DNA from: Pedobacter psychrodurus
GTDB taxonomy: Bacteria > Bacteroidota > Bacteroidia > Sphingobacteriales > Sphingobacteriaceae
Length of the DNA: 64,000 nt
NCBI RefSeq assembly: GCF_004331735.1
Contig: NZ_SJSO01000013.1
Span: 62,001-126,000, forward strand
Direction of reading: 5' to 3'
Positions 57,074 through 64,000 of this stretch are shown one piece after another (the stretch's first letter is position 1; every line of letters begins with the position of its first letter). Position numbers and translations under genes: made by a program. The notes beneath the pieces were generated by a model that did no database searches, had not been told where the DNA came from, and saw only the letters and a list, made by a program, of their open reading frames with translations.

Positions 57074-57697
57074 ATGAACGAAGCTTGGGTTGATAGGTGG
57101 AATGACAGATATAGTACCGATGAGTTTGCTTATGGCGAACAACCGAATAACTATTTAAAAGAGCAATTGACTCAGCTAGATACCGGAACAATACTTTTCC
57201 CAGCAGAAGGAGAAGGCAGAAATGCTGTTTTTGCAGCTAAGCTCGGTTGGAAGGTCTCAGCCTTCGATATCAGTACTGAGGGAAAGAACAAAGCACTTCA
57301 ACTCGCAGAAAACAATAAAGTTAGCATTAATTATCAGGTTGGCGAGCTTCAGGAGCTGGACTATAAAGCTGAACAGTTTGATGCCATTGCTTTGATTTAT
57401 GCACACTTTCCATCGGCAATTAAATCAGCGTACCACAAAATACTGGGCAATTATTTGCGCAAGGGCGGTTTGGTTATTTTTGAAGCTTTTAGCAAGAAAC
57501 ACCTTGATTATCTTGCCAAGAATGAAAAAGTTGGTGGACCAAAAGAAATTGATATGCTATTTTCGATCGAGGAAATAAAATCTGATTTCGATAATTATGA
57601 GATTATCGTACTAGAAGAAAAAGAAATTGAACTGAATGAAGGCTTGTTTCACAACGGACTGGGCTCGGTAATCAGATTTGTTGGAAGAAAGAAATAA
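57074..57697 (+). CDS. Class I SAM-dependent methyltransferase (TehB-like)
   Basis: A 207-aa soluble Rossmann-fold methyltransferase. The SAM site is [20 protein letters not shown] (G-E-G-x-x-x loop), followed by the acidic end of strand 2 in [12 protein letters not shown] and the post-III region [11 protein letters not shown]. The start [20 protein letters not shown] is typical of the small methyltransferases annotated as tellurite-resistance or thiopurine-like proteins. The substrate cannot be deduced. It stands alone, 86 bp after the symporter gene and not obviously part of that operon. Confidence 0.88.
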   Translation: MNEAWVDRWNDRYSTDEFAYGEQPNNYLKEQLTQLDTGTILFPAEGEGRNAVFAAKLGWKVSAFDISTEGKNKALQLAENNKVSINYQVGELQELDYKAEQFDAIALIYAHFPSAIKSAYHKILGNYLRKGGLVIFEAFSKKHLDYLAKNEKVGGPKEIDMLFSIEEIKSDFDNYEIIVLEEKEIELNEGLFHNGLGSVIRFVGRKK

Positions 57698-57842
57698 AGC
57701 AGTTTGATCTATACTTGGAAATAAAATCTAAATCTTAAAAGTGTCACTCCATTTTTTTTCGACACTAGGATTATAGTTTTTATCAACCTAAAGCCATAAA
57801 TTCGTAAAATTAAAAACAACAAAAACATATAAATATAATACT

Positions 57843-58361
57843 ATGAAAACGATGATTAAATCAATCGCTTTGCTATTTACAGCAATTACTATTTCTGTAA
57901 GTGCAATGGCACAAGATGCGCAGCCTAAACCAAGTCCTGCGGCTACAGCAACAGGAAAAGTAAAAGGTGCAACCATTACCATTACCTACAGCAGTCCAGC
58001 TGTTAAAGGACGTAAGATTTGGGGTGGTTTAGAAGCCTTTGATAAAGTATGGCGTGCAGGTGCAAATGAGGCTACTACTTTCGAAACTGATAAAGATATC
58101 GTAGTTGAAGGCAAAGCTTTGGCAGCAGGAAAATACAGCTTCTTTTTAATCCCTAAAGAAAGCGGAACCTGGACAGCTATCTTTAACAAAGAACCAAAAC
58201 AGTGGGGTGCTTACAAATACGAAGAAGCTAAAGATGCTTTACGTGTTGATGTTAAAACCAAAGCATTAAAGGCTACACAAGAACGTTTGGTTTACAAAAT
58301 TACCAAAAGCGGCTTCGCTTTAGAGTGGGATAAAATTTCTGTTCCAGTTAACATTAAATAA
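57843..58361 (+). CDS. DUF2911 domain-containing exported protein
   Basis: A 172-aa protein with a signal peptide (about 1-23, ending SAMAQ) and a single DUF2911 domain, identified by [33 protein letters not shown] and [20 protein letters not shown]. The fold is beta-rich; the function of this family is unknown and it is thought to be periplasmic. A strong terminator lies 19 bp after the stop. No partner genes are evident. Confidence 0.9.
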   Translation: MKTMIKSIALLFTAITISVSAMAQDAQPKPSPAATATGKVKGATITITYSSPAVKGRKIWGGLEAFDKVWRAGANEATTFETDKDIVVEGKALAAGKYSFFLIPKESGTWTAIFNKEPKQWGAYKYEEAKDALRVDVKTKALKATQERLVYKITKSGFALEWDKISVPVNIK

Positions 58362-58380
58362 TAAGATAAAATTATTTTAG

Positions 58381-58414
58381 AGCCGTCCCGATTTCACATC
58401 GGGGCGGCTTTTTT
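58381..58414 (+). terminator. Rho-independent terminator of the DUF2911 gene
   Basis: 12-bp stem AGCCGTCCCGAT / ATCGGGGCGGCT (one G-T pair) with loop TTCAC, then a T-run. Confidence 0.9.
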
Positions 58415-58430
58415 ATGCGCTATTTTTGAA

Positions 58431-58690
58431 AATGACTGGCTTGTAATTCTTGGCGGTTTGAAGTCCCGCTTTCCATTACAAGTCCTCGCTGCGCTGTGGG
58501 CTTTTCATTGCAATCGGGTTTAGAACCAAGGGTTTATGTACCCTGCAACCCAACAAATGAAATGCTCCCTCCCTCAATAGCCCCGTTTGCAGCGTTACCC
58601 TGCAGCAACGAGGTACGAGGCAGCGAAGCGTAAAAGCGAAAAACGGGAAGGCACTTCTTATTCTGTACAGGGCTTGCGCTCCAAAATAAA
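58431..58690. repeat. GC-rich intergenic block, probably a dispersed repeat
   Basis: This non-coding block is more GC-rich than its surroundings and contains words such as CTTGTAAT...ATTACAAG (inverted, near 58438 and 58477), CGCTGCGCTGTGGGC and ACCCTGCAACCCAAC. It looks like the long intergenic repeats seen in sphingobacterial genomes, but there is no second copy in the window. No gene is supported here. Confidence 0.4.
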
Positions 58691-58800
58691 AAATCATATT
58701 TTGTTAAAGCTTTTTCTCCCCTTTTGTAAAGAACCTAAAACATAATATCTACTTCATGTTAAAATACTATTTTAGGGCGATTTAAAAACAAACACAAATA

Positions 58801-60885
58801 ATGAAGCTTTCCGTTAAACTACTGGCATTATTGCCCCTCATTTCATTAAACGTTTTAGCACAGCAAAAAGAACAGAATTTTTCTGTTAAAACTGCCAGAC
58901 CTGTAGATCAGGTAAATGTTTTTTTAGGATCTTCAGCAGATCATGGGCAAATGTCGCCAGCGGCATCGGCTCCATTTAGCATGTTGAGCATAGGCCCTCA
59001 AACTTATCCTAAAACGCATACTGGTTACGAATACTTGGCCAAGAAATTTGAAGGCTTTACCCACAACCGTTTCGAAGGAGTAGGCTGTCAGGGTTCGGGT
59101 GGTAACATTTTCATCAAACCGTTTTTAGGTAGTGATCCGGCGAAGTCAGAACTGATCAAGACTTCTGAAAAGGCAAGTCCGGGTTACTATGAAGTTGGTT
59201 TTGAAAATAAAATTAAAGCCAGTTTTACTGTATTGGGTAAAGCCGGGAAGCATACCTACCAATTTCCGAAAGGGGCCAAAGGTTTTTATCTCGATTTGGG
59301 TTATGCTTTTAACGGTGCTTTTGTAGCCGAATCGCACGAGGTAAACGGTAATGCTGTAAGCGGGTGGATTACTTCAAAAACAACCTGTGGAGCGGGTAAA
59401 TATAAATTGTTTTACCATATGGAAATTGACGATAATGTATCGTGGAAAGTAATCGACGATCATAAAATGATTGCCATGCTTAACGGAGAAGTAACTTCGA
59501 TAGGAATTAATATTGCACTTTCTGCTGTAAGTGTCGAAGCGGCAAAAGCTTCTATCAATAAAAATCTGTTCAATGCCGTAAAGGAACAAAGCCAAGCCGA
59601 TTGGAATACAAACCTTTCTAAAATTGCCGTAAATGGCGATCTGGAAAGTGCAAAGCTATTCTACTCACTTTTATACCGTACCATGCAATCGCCTTATGTA
59701 ATTTCTGAGACTGATGGAACATATCGCAATACAAAAGGCGAAATTCAGAAAGATAAAGAAATCCGCTACAACGGATGGGCCATTTGGGATAACTACCGTA
59801 CACAATTGCCTTTGCTATCTTTAATAGAACAGGATAGATATGCCGGAATGATAAGTTCTATTGCCGATCTCTATAACTCCGGCAAAAAAGATTACGCTGG
59901 GCAGAATGAACCTTCTAACACCGTACGTTCTGAACATGCCATTGTAGTTTTGCTCGATGCTTATCGAAAAGGTTATCCGGTAGATTTTAACAAGATTGCC
60001 GATTCGTTAGTGAAAGAAGTAAATGGCCTGGATTATAAATCTCCAGATAAAGCTTTAGAATCGAGTTACGATAACTGGGCACTGGCAGAAATCTTCGAAA
60101 TTTTAAAGAATAAAGAAAAATCAGATTTTTATCACAATAAAGCCTTAGAATACAAGAAATACTGGAATAAAGATTTTAAAGATATGACCAAAAATGATGT
60201 CGACCGCATGCAGGCCCGTGGTTTATACCAGGGTACCATTTGGCAATATCGATGGTTTGTACCTTATGATTTTAAAGGATTAATTGAATTGGACGGAGGA
60301 GAGGAATCTTACCTGGCAAAACTTGATGAATTTTTTGCCCGTGATTTATACAACCATGCCAATGAACCAGATTTGCAGGTTCCATTGATGTATAATGTAA
60401 CCAAGTCTGGTTATAAATCGCAATATTGGATGCATCAACTGGCGGCTGATACGGTAATCCAGAATTATTTTAACGATAACAGCCGAGGAATTGGTAGTTA
60501 CATCGGTAAAATTTACATGAACCAGCCACATGCTTATTTGCGTACAATGGATGATGATGCCGGAGCGATGAGTGCCTGGTATGTATTTGCTGCAAGTGGT
60601 TTTTCTCCTGCCTGTGTAGGGTGGCCAATTTATTATTTAAACGTGCCTTTATTTCCATCGCTAAGTTATAGCCTGCCTAAAGGAAAAACTTTTACCATCG
60701 AAACGGAAAATTTTAGCTTGAAAAACAAATACATCAAGGCGGTGTTCCTCAATGGAAAGCCTTTCAAAAAGAACTATATCACCCAAGAGGATATTAATGC
60801 CGGAGGGGTGTTAAAAATCGTTGCTTCGGGTATCCCAGTTAAAATTTCGGATACGGAAAACTGGATTTCGAATCTTGAAAAATAA
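58801..60885 (+). CDS. GH92-family alpha-mannosidase
   Basis: A 694-aa exported glycoside hydrolase (signal peptide MKLSVKLLALLPLISLNVLA). GH92 enzymes are calcium-dependent exo-alpha-mannosidases acting on glycans such as high-mannose N-glycans. Family features seen are PVDQVNVFLGSSADHGQMSPA at the start, GFTHNRFEGVGCQGSGG, LFYSLLYRTMQSPYVISETDG, the NEPDLQVPLMYN segment and the catalytic-region block DDDAGAMSAWYVFAASGFSP. The usual GN(D/E)D has become MDDDAGAMSAW here, still with acidic residues. It is monocistronic; no SusC/SusD pair is adjacent. Confidence 0.93.
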   Translation: MKLSVKLLALLPLISLNVLAQQKEQNFSVKTARPVDQVNVFLGSSADHGQMSPAASAPFSMLSIGPQTYPKTHTGYEYLAKKFEGFTHNRFEGVGCQGSGGNIFIKPFLGSDPAKSELIKTSEKASPGYYEVGFENKIKASFTVLGKAGKHTYQFPKGAKGFYLDLGYAFNGAFVAESHEVNGNAVSGWITSKTTCGAGKYKLFYHMEIDDNVSWKVIDDHKMIAMLNGEVTSIGINIALSAVSVEAAKASINKNLFNAVKEQSQADWNTNLSKIAVNGDLESAKLFYSLLYRTMQSPYVISETDGTYRNTKGEIQKDKEIRYNGWAIWDNYRTQLPLLSLIEQDRYAGMISSIADLYNSGKKDYAGQNEPSNTVRSEHAIVVLLDAYRKGYPVDFNKIADSLVKEVNGLDYKSPDKALESSYDNWALAEIFEILKNKEKSDFYHNKALEYKKYWNKDFKDMTKNDVDRMQARGLYQGTIWQYRWFVPYDFKGLIELDGGEESYLAKLDEFFARDLYNHANEPDLQVPLMYNVTKSGYKSQYWMHQLAADTVIQNYFNDNSRGIGSYIGKIYMNQPHAYLRTMDDDAGAMSAWYVFAASGFSPACVGWPIYYLNVPLFPSLSYSLPKGKTFTIETENFSLKNKYIKAVFLNGKPFKKNYITQEDINAGGVLKIVASGIPVKISDTENWISNLEK

Positions 60886-60958
60886 TTTTAAAAAAGTGAC
60901 AAAAAATAGCAAACTTATTTCAGGTAATCCTGTTGTTGTAGTATAAATTTCAAGAATC

Positions 60959-61150
60959 ATGGCACCTTTAAAATTAAGCGAAGAACAAAATGCTACATTA
61001 GGCAATAGAAACACATTAGAACAAGTTAACGAACAACCTTTAGCACTTCACCCAGAAGCCTACAAGGTCAAAGGCCCATCTCCGGATAAGATGAAAACGG
61101 TATCATCATCTTTAAGGAATTATGCTCACGGGTTGTACGGGTTGTTGTAA
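60959..61150 (+). CDS. Small hypothetical protein, 63 aa
   Basis: I do not recognise this protein. It has 63 residues, no signal peptide and no membrane span, with two Pro-rich turns (LALHPEAYKVKGPSPDKM) and a C-terminal helix-like stretch (VSSSLRNYAHGLYGLL). A fair terminator 37 bp downstream and a separate leader support it being a real, independently transcribed gene. It sits between the GH92 gene and the RAYT unit. Confidence 0.55.
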   Translation: MAPLKLSEEQNATLGNRNTLEQVNEQPLALHPEAYKVKGPSPDKMKTVSSSLRNYAHGLYGLL

Positions 61151-61187
61151 AACGCCTCCGATAAAATCTCATCATACCAGATTATAT

Positions 61188-61226
61188 AAAGCAGTCAAGA
61201 TTAAAAAACTTGGCTGCTTTTGTTTT
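61188..61226 (+). terminator. Terminator of the 63-aa gene
   Basis: Stem AAAGCAGTCAAG / CTTGGCTGCTTT (one G-T pair) around a 9-nt A-rich loop, followed by TGTTTTG. Confidence 0.7.
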
Positions 61227-61229
61227 GAT

Positions 61230-61262
61230 AAGAAGTCAAGTTTTTAAAACTTGACTTCTTTG
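61230..61262. repeat. REP-like palindrome, left of the transposase
   Basis: Palindrome with arms AAGTCAAGTTT / AAACTTGACTT around TTA. The 33-bp block is identical to 61982-62014 on the other side of the transposase gene. Confidence 0.9.
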
Positions 61263-61266
61263 GCAA

Positions 61267-61926
61267 CTATTCCATTTGATGATTGCATACGTAGAAGTAT
61301 TGGCTTTGAATTTGATGCTGTTTAACAAAATTATTTCTACCATTAAAAAAATCTAAAACTTCTTCTCTTTTCAATATTGTCTTTTTCTCTGAAAGAATTG
61401 TTTGAAAGGATGACCATTTATAATTTTGAAATTCTGTATAAATATTATGTTTTAATGTATTAGCGTGTATATAAATAATTAATTGATATAAATGTACTTC
61501 ATCGCTAATTCTTACCCGTCGAAAAGGATTGACAAATAAAGATCCGGACCTGTTATTTTTCTTATTAAATGCCATAGCATAAGCAATGAAAAAATCTTTC
61601 ATCTGAAATTCCACAGCTTGGTTATAACAGATTTCATTACGCAAATATTTTTTCTGATGTGTTTTTAATAAATCTTCACTCAAAGATCTTAAATAAGATT
61701 TAAGCTCGTTAGAATTAGTACATTTTACTAAAAAATGCGAGTGATTATCCAGGAGGATATACGAATAAGTACTTAAATAACCAGTTGAATATTGAGCGTA
61801 TTTTTGAAGAAAGTATAATTTGTTTTCTTCGTCTTTAAATAATACCGAGCCACTAATGGATTTGCAAATGATATGCATAAAATCATTTTCGACGAAATCT
61901 TCAATATATTTTTCATTTATTGGCAT
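61267..61926 (-). CDS. REP-associated tyrosine transposase (RAYT, Y1/HUH family)
   Basis: A 219-aa single-domain transposase of the IS200/IS605-related RAYT group, which cuts and joins single-stranded DNA at palindromic sites. The HUH-type metal motif is LDNHSHFLVK (His-Ser-His, a polar variant), and the catalytic Tyr is in IIYIHANTLKHNI, followed by YKWSSFQTILS as in relatives. The motif FNKKNNRSGSLFVNPFRRVR matches the family's basic stretch. It is flanked on both sides by identical 33-bp palindromes, as expected if it acts on them. The frame is intact. Whether it still moves palindromes or has been taken over for another task is unknown. Confidence 0.9.
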   Translation of the reverse strand: MPINEKYIEDFVENDFMHIICKSISGSVLFKDEENKLYFLQKYAQYSTGYLSTYSYILLDNHSHFLVKCTNSNELKSYLRSLSEDLLKTHQKKYLRNEICYNQAVEFQMKDFFIAYAMAFNKKNNRSGSLFVNPFRRVRISDEVHLYQLIIYIHANTLKHNIYTEFQNYKWSSFQTILSEKKTILKREEVLDFFNGRNNFVKQHQIQSQYFYVCNHQME

Positions 61927-61981
61927 AAATGAATTTATCGAAATTTCTTTAGAGCGTCAAATTTTTAATAGTTCAATTTGA

Positions 61982-62014
61982 AAGAAGTCAAGTTTTTAAA
62001 ACTTGACTTCTTTG
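61982..62014. repeat. REP-like palindrome, right of the transposase
   Basis: Identical over 33 bp to 61230-61262; with one more base on the left (61981) the arms are 15 bp around TTA. It ends 24 bp before the chosen NUDIX start codon at 62039. Confidence 0.9.
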
Positions 62015-62038
62015 AATACAATGCATACCTTACCCTTT

Positions 62039-62497
62039 ATGAAACAAAGTGCCGGAATATTGCTCTTCAGAAGAAAAGATCAGCAGGTAGAATTTTTTCT
62101 GGTTCATCCTGGAGGGCCGTTCTTCGCTAAAAAAGATCTAGGCTTTTGGACAGTGCCCAAAGGAGAATTAAATGAAGGTGAAGAAGCTTTAGCGGCTGCC
62201 ATCCGCGAATTTAAAGAGGAAACAGGTCAAATCTTAACTGGCGACTTCATTGAATTAACACCCGTTGTACAAAAAGGAGGTAAAAAAGTGTGGTGTTGGG
62301 CGTTAGAAGGAGAACTTGATCCTTCAGTGGTTGTTAGTAATACTTTCGAAATAGAATGGCCGCCCCGATCGGGTAAAAAGCAAAGTTTTGCTGAAATAGA
62401 TAAAGCTGAGTGGTTCGCCTACAGCGATGCTGTTAAATACATCAACGAAAATCAGATCGCCTTACTCGATGAATTAAAATCCAAACTAAGCCGTTAA
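62039..62497 (+). CDS. NUDIX hydrolase
   Basis: A 152-aa pyrophosphohydrolase acting on nucleoside diphosphates linked to other groups. The NUDIX box is GELNEGEEALAAAIREFKEE (G-x5-E-x7-RE-x2-EE), with the start MKQSAGILLFRRK as in close relatives. I chose ATG 62039; ATG 62021 is the in-frame alternative, and the frame runs back to a TTG inside the palindrome, which is improbable. The exact substrate is not shown. It converges with the AlkD-like gene, overlapping its end by 12 bp. Confidence 0.88.
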   Translation: MKQSAGILLFRRKDQQVEFFLVHPGGPFFAKKDLGFWTVPKGELNEGEEALAAAIREFKEETGQILTGDFIELTPVVQKGGKKVWCWALEGELDPSVVVSNTFEIEWPPRSGKKQSFAEIDKAEWFAYSDAVKYINENQIALLDELKSKLSR

Positions 62498-63589
62498 TTC
62501 GAAGTGTGAGATTTCCTTTTCGGCACCATTGATGATCATCGAAATCTGGTGGTCGCCCAAATGAAATTTACGCGTAGTAATCAGCACGAATTTTTGTTTT
62601 CGGATAATGTTTATTGTTGCACCTGCAGGGTAAATACGCTCAGAAATCTTGTACACTTTTTTAGTGTTCTGTCCATTTTGCTTTTTATAGTAAATGGCAT
62701 ATTCCAATCTCACTTTTTGTTCAGAAGGATTTTCATTGAGAATAGAAAACGAAAATTCCAGGCTTTCACCGATTTGGATCCGGGGTGTTAAGATTTTGAA
62801 ATCTTTTAATAAAATCCCTCTGTCATCTAATCCATAATGTTTAAGGATATCGGTATGGCCTTGTTTAAGTAATGTGCGGCTACCATGTTTAATAATAGCA
62901 TCTGTTTCGCTGCCCAGACCCGACCAGTTTTTAGCAACATTTAAAACAACCTGAGGGTGATCTTTGGCAATGTCGTTTAAGCTATTGGCAACACTTCGTC
63001 TTACATATTCAGATGTATCTGTTTTAAGGTTTTCCAGTATTGGTAAAATGGAAGCCGGGTCTTTTTTCAAAAATGGAATGCCCATGGCCTAAGGTAATCG
63101 CGGACGACTGCCTTCGCTGGCGAGCCTTCTCACTTTATGGCTTTCGTGCAACGACCATTGCTGCATTTTTAAAATCATCTTATTTTCGTATTTTAAAATA
63201 AAAGGACGAACGGCAAATTCGCAGCTTACAAACTGCGTAACAAATTCGAGTGCATCAACTGAACCTTCGAAATCATCAATACCATAGGTTTCAATATAAT
63301 CAGGTAGAAACATGTAGGCCAGGCCATCTTCTCCAATGCCCTGGATCCTTAATTGTTCGATTGTTTTTTTAATCAGTGCGATCGTTTGAGGATAATCTTC
63401 TGGTAAAAAATCGTATAATACCTTTGAGGTATGTTTCATCCGTTCTTTCAATTCTTTTGATTCAAATTCGGGTGTGAAAATCTTTTTGATAAATTTCCTT
63501 TTGTCGAAACCCGGAATGGTAACCGCCAGTACATGGGTTAATCTATCATAAAAAGCAGGAGAATATAAATCTTTAAGCAGGCTGGCCAT
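62486..63589 (-). pseudogene. DNA alkylation repair (AlkD-like HEAT-repeat) gene interrupted by an amber codon
   Basis: Two adjacent same-frame pieces on the minus strand form one AlkD-like protein: an N-terminal part (63589-63089, 166 aa, ending SRPRLP) and a C-terminal part beginning AMGIPFLKKDPASILPILEN. Between them is one in-frame TAG at 63089-63091, where relatives have Trp (TGG) in RLPWAM. AlkD proteins are HEAT-like DNA glycosylases removing N3- and N7-alkyl bases. The whole remaining sequence is protein-like (HEAT repeats to about residue 250, then a beta-rich C-terminus), so a single G-to-A change seems recent. It could be a true nonsense mutation, a sequencing error, or readthrough. 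Confidence 0.88.
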
Positions 63590-63763
63590 ATTGCTTGGTA
63601 ATTAAGTATTGGAATATCAAATGTATAATACGTTGCTAATTTACTAAAAATATTAGTATTAAAAAGCGACCACCGTGATAATTATTTTATAGTATCATTT
63701 TTATGTTTGTTTAATAATTTCAGCTTTTTCTTTGGCACATTTGTTTATCATAAAAACAACGAA

Positions 63764-64000
63764 ATGAATCATACAAAAATAGGTTGGATCGGGTTAGGGA
63801 ACATGGGCATCCCGATGGCAGAACAATTGATAAAAGCAGATTATGCAGTTACGGTTTATAACAGGAGCAAGGGCAAGGAAGCTTCGTTGAAAGAAATGGG
63901 TGCATCAATCGCCAAAACACCTAAAGATCTGATTGCAATTACCGATGTAATAATCGTTATGGTTTCTGATGATGCTGCGATAGAACAAATTTTTAAGGGA
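63764..64000 (+). CDS. NAD(P)-dependent oxidoreductase, 3-hydroxyisobutyrate dehydrogenase family (3' end outside window)
   Basis: Only the first 79 codons are in the window. The start IGWIGLGNMGIPMAEQLIKA is the dinucleotide-binding GxGxxG motif of 3-hydroxyisobutyrate dehydrogenase-like enzymes, followed by VYNRSKGKEASLKEMGA and the strand IIVMVSDDAAIEQIF. The family oxidises beta-hydroxyacids, and several members also reduce tartronate semialdehyde or glyoxylate. The ATG is preceded by an AT-rich leader; a TATGTTTG (-7-like) sequence lies at 63702. Confidence 0.9.
   Translation, partial: MNHTKIGWIGLGNMGIPMAEQLIKADYAVTVYNRSKGKEASLKEMGASIAKTPKDLIAITDVIIVMVSDDAAIEQIFKG

Larger units (their letters stand above)
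61230..62014 (-). mobile_element. RAYT unit: transposase between two identical palindromes
   Basis: The transposase gene lies 4 bp from the left palindrome and 55 bp from the right one. Both palindromes share 33 identical bases, so the unit may move as a whole or spread its palindromes. No target-site duplication can be judged from the window alone. Confidence 0.7.

Overview
The window looks like a chromosomal segment of a Bacteroidota bacterium of the Sphingobacteriaceae, most likely Pedobacter or a close relative. This rests on three SusC/SusD pairs, a FecR anti-sigma factor, TlpA and PKD-like lipoproteins, a good TTG / TAnnTTTG-type promoter, AT-rich DNA and protein wording typical of that family. 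Naming the genus is inference. No rRNA, tRNA or CRISPR array was seen.

Layout. (1) 1-10112: a FecR-controlled SusC/SusD locus with DUF4843 and PKD-like lipoproteins and two thioredoxin-fold proteins, i.e. an outer-membrane uptake system tied to thiol redox chemistry. (2) 10113-19815: a patch whose genes are clearly richer in G+C than their surroundings. It opens with a group II intron remnant and carries a receiver protein, a PAS histidine kinase, a YtxH protein, a cold-shock protein, a MaoC hydratase, a FabH-like ketosynthase, and an RsbQ-type alpha/beta hydrolase next to a kinase whose first PAS domain resembles RsbP. (3) 19816-22092: catalase-peroxidase KatG. (4) 23116-37379: a polysaccharide utilisation locus with two SusC/SusD pairs, a LacI-family regulator, a PL14-like lyase and a PL6 lyase, best explained as alginate or a related polyuronate system. 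Two matching palindromic operator candidates lie 204 bp apart in front of its first susC. (5) 37649-45458: a cupin sugar-phosphate isomerase-like protein, then a lipid-modification cluster (desaturase, DUF1475, DUF1295, two CFA-type methyltransferases, a COG2907-type FAD oxidoreductase, DUF1365). (6) 45656-58361: a TonB-dependent receptor, a ParE/DUF2683 toxin-antitoxin pair, a peptide-binding lipoprotein, a short TroA-like protein, a sigma-54 activator, a PIG-L deacetylase / 34-residue membrane peptide / sodium symporter operon, a methyltransferase and a DUF2911 protein. (7) 58801-64000: a GH92 mannosidase, a 63-residue orphan, a REP-associated (RAYT) transposase between two identical 33-bp palindromes, a NUDIX hydrolase, an AlkD-like gene broken by an amber codon, and the start of a 3-hydroxyisobutyrate dehydrogenase-like gene.

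Intergenic regions hold many small palindromic elements bounded by GTCA...TGAC, two of which are clearly copies of one another. The observations most worth following are the RsbQ/PAS-kinase module and its neighbouring acyl-chemistry genes, the lipid-modification cluster, the RAYT unit, and the paired operators of the polyuronate locus.
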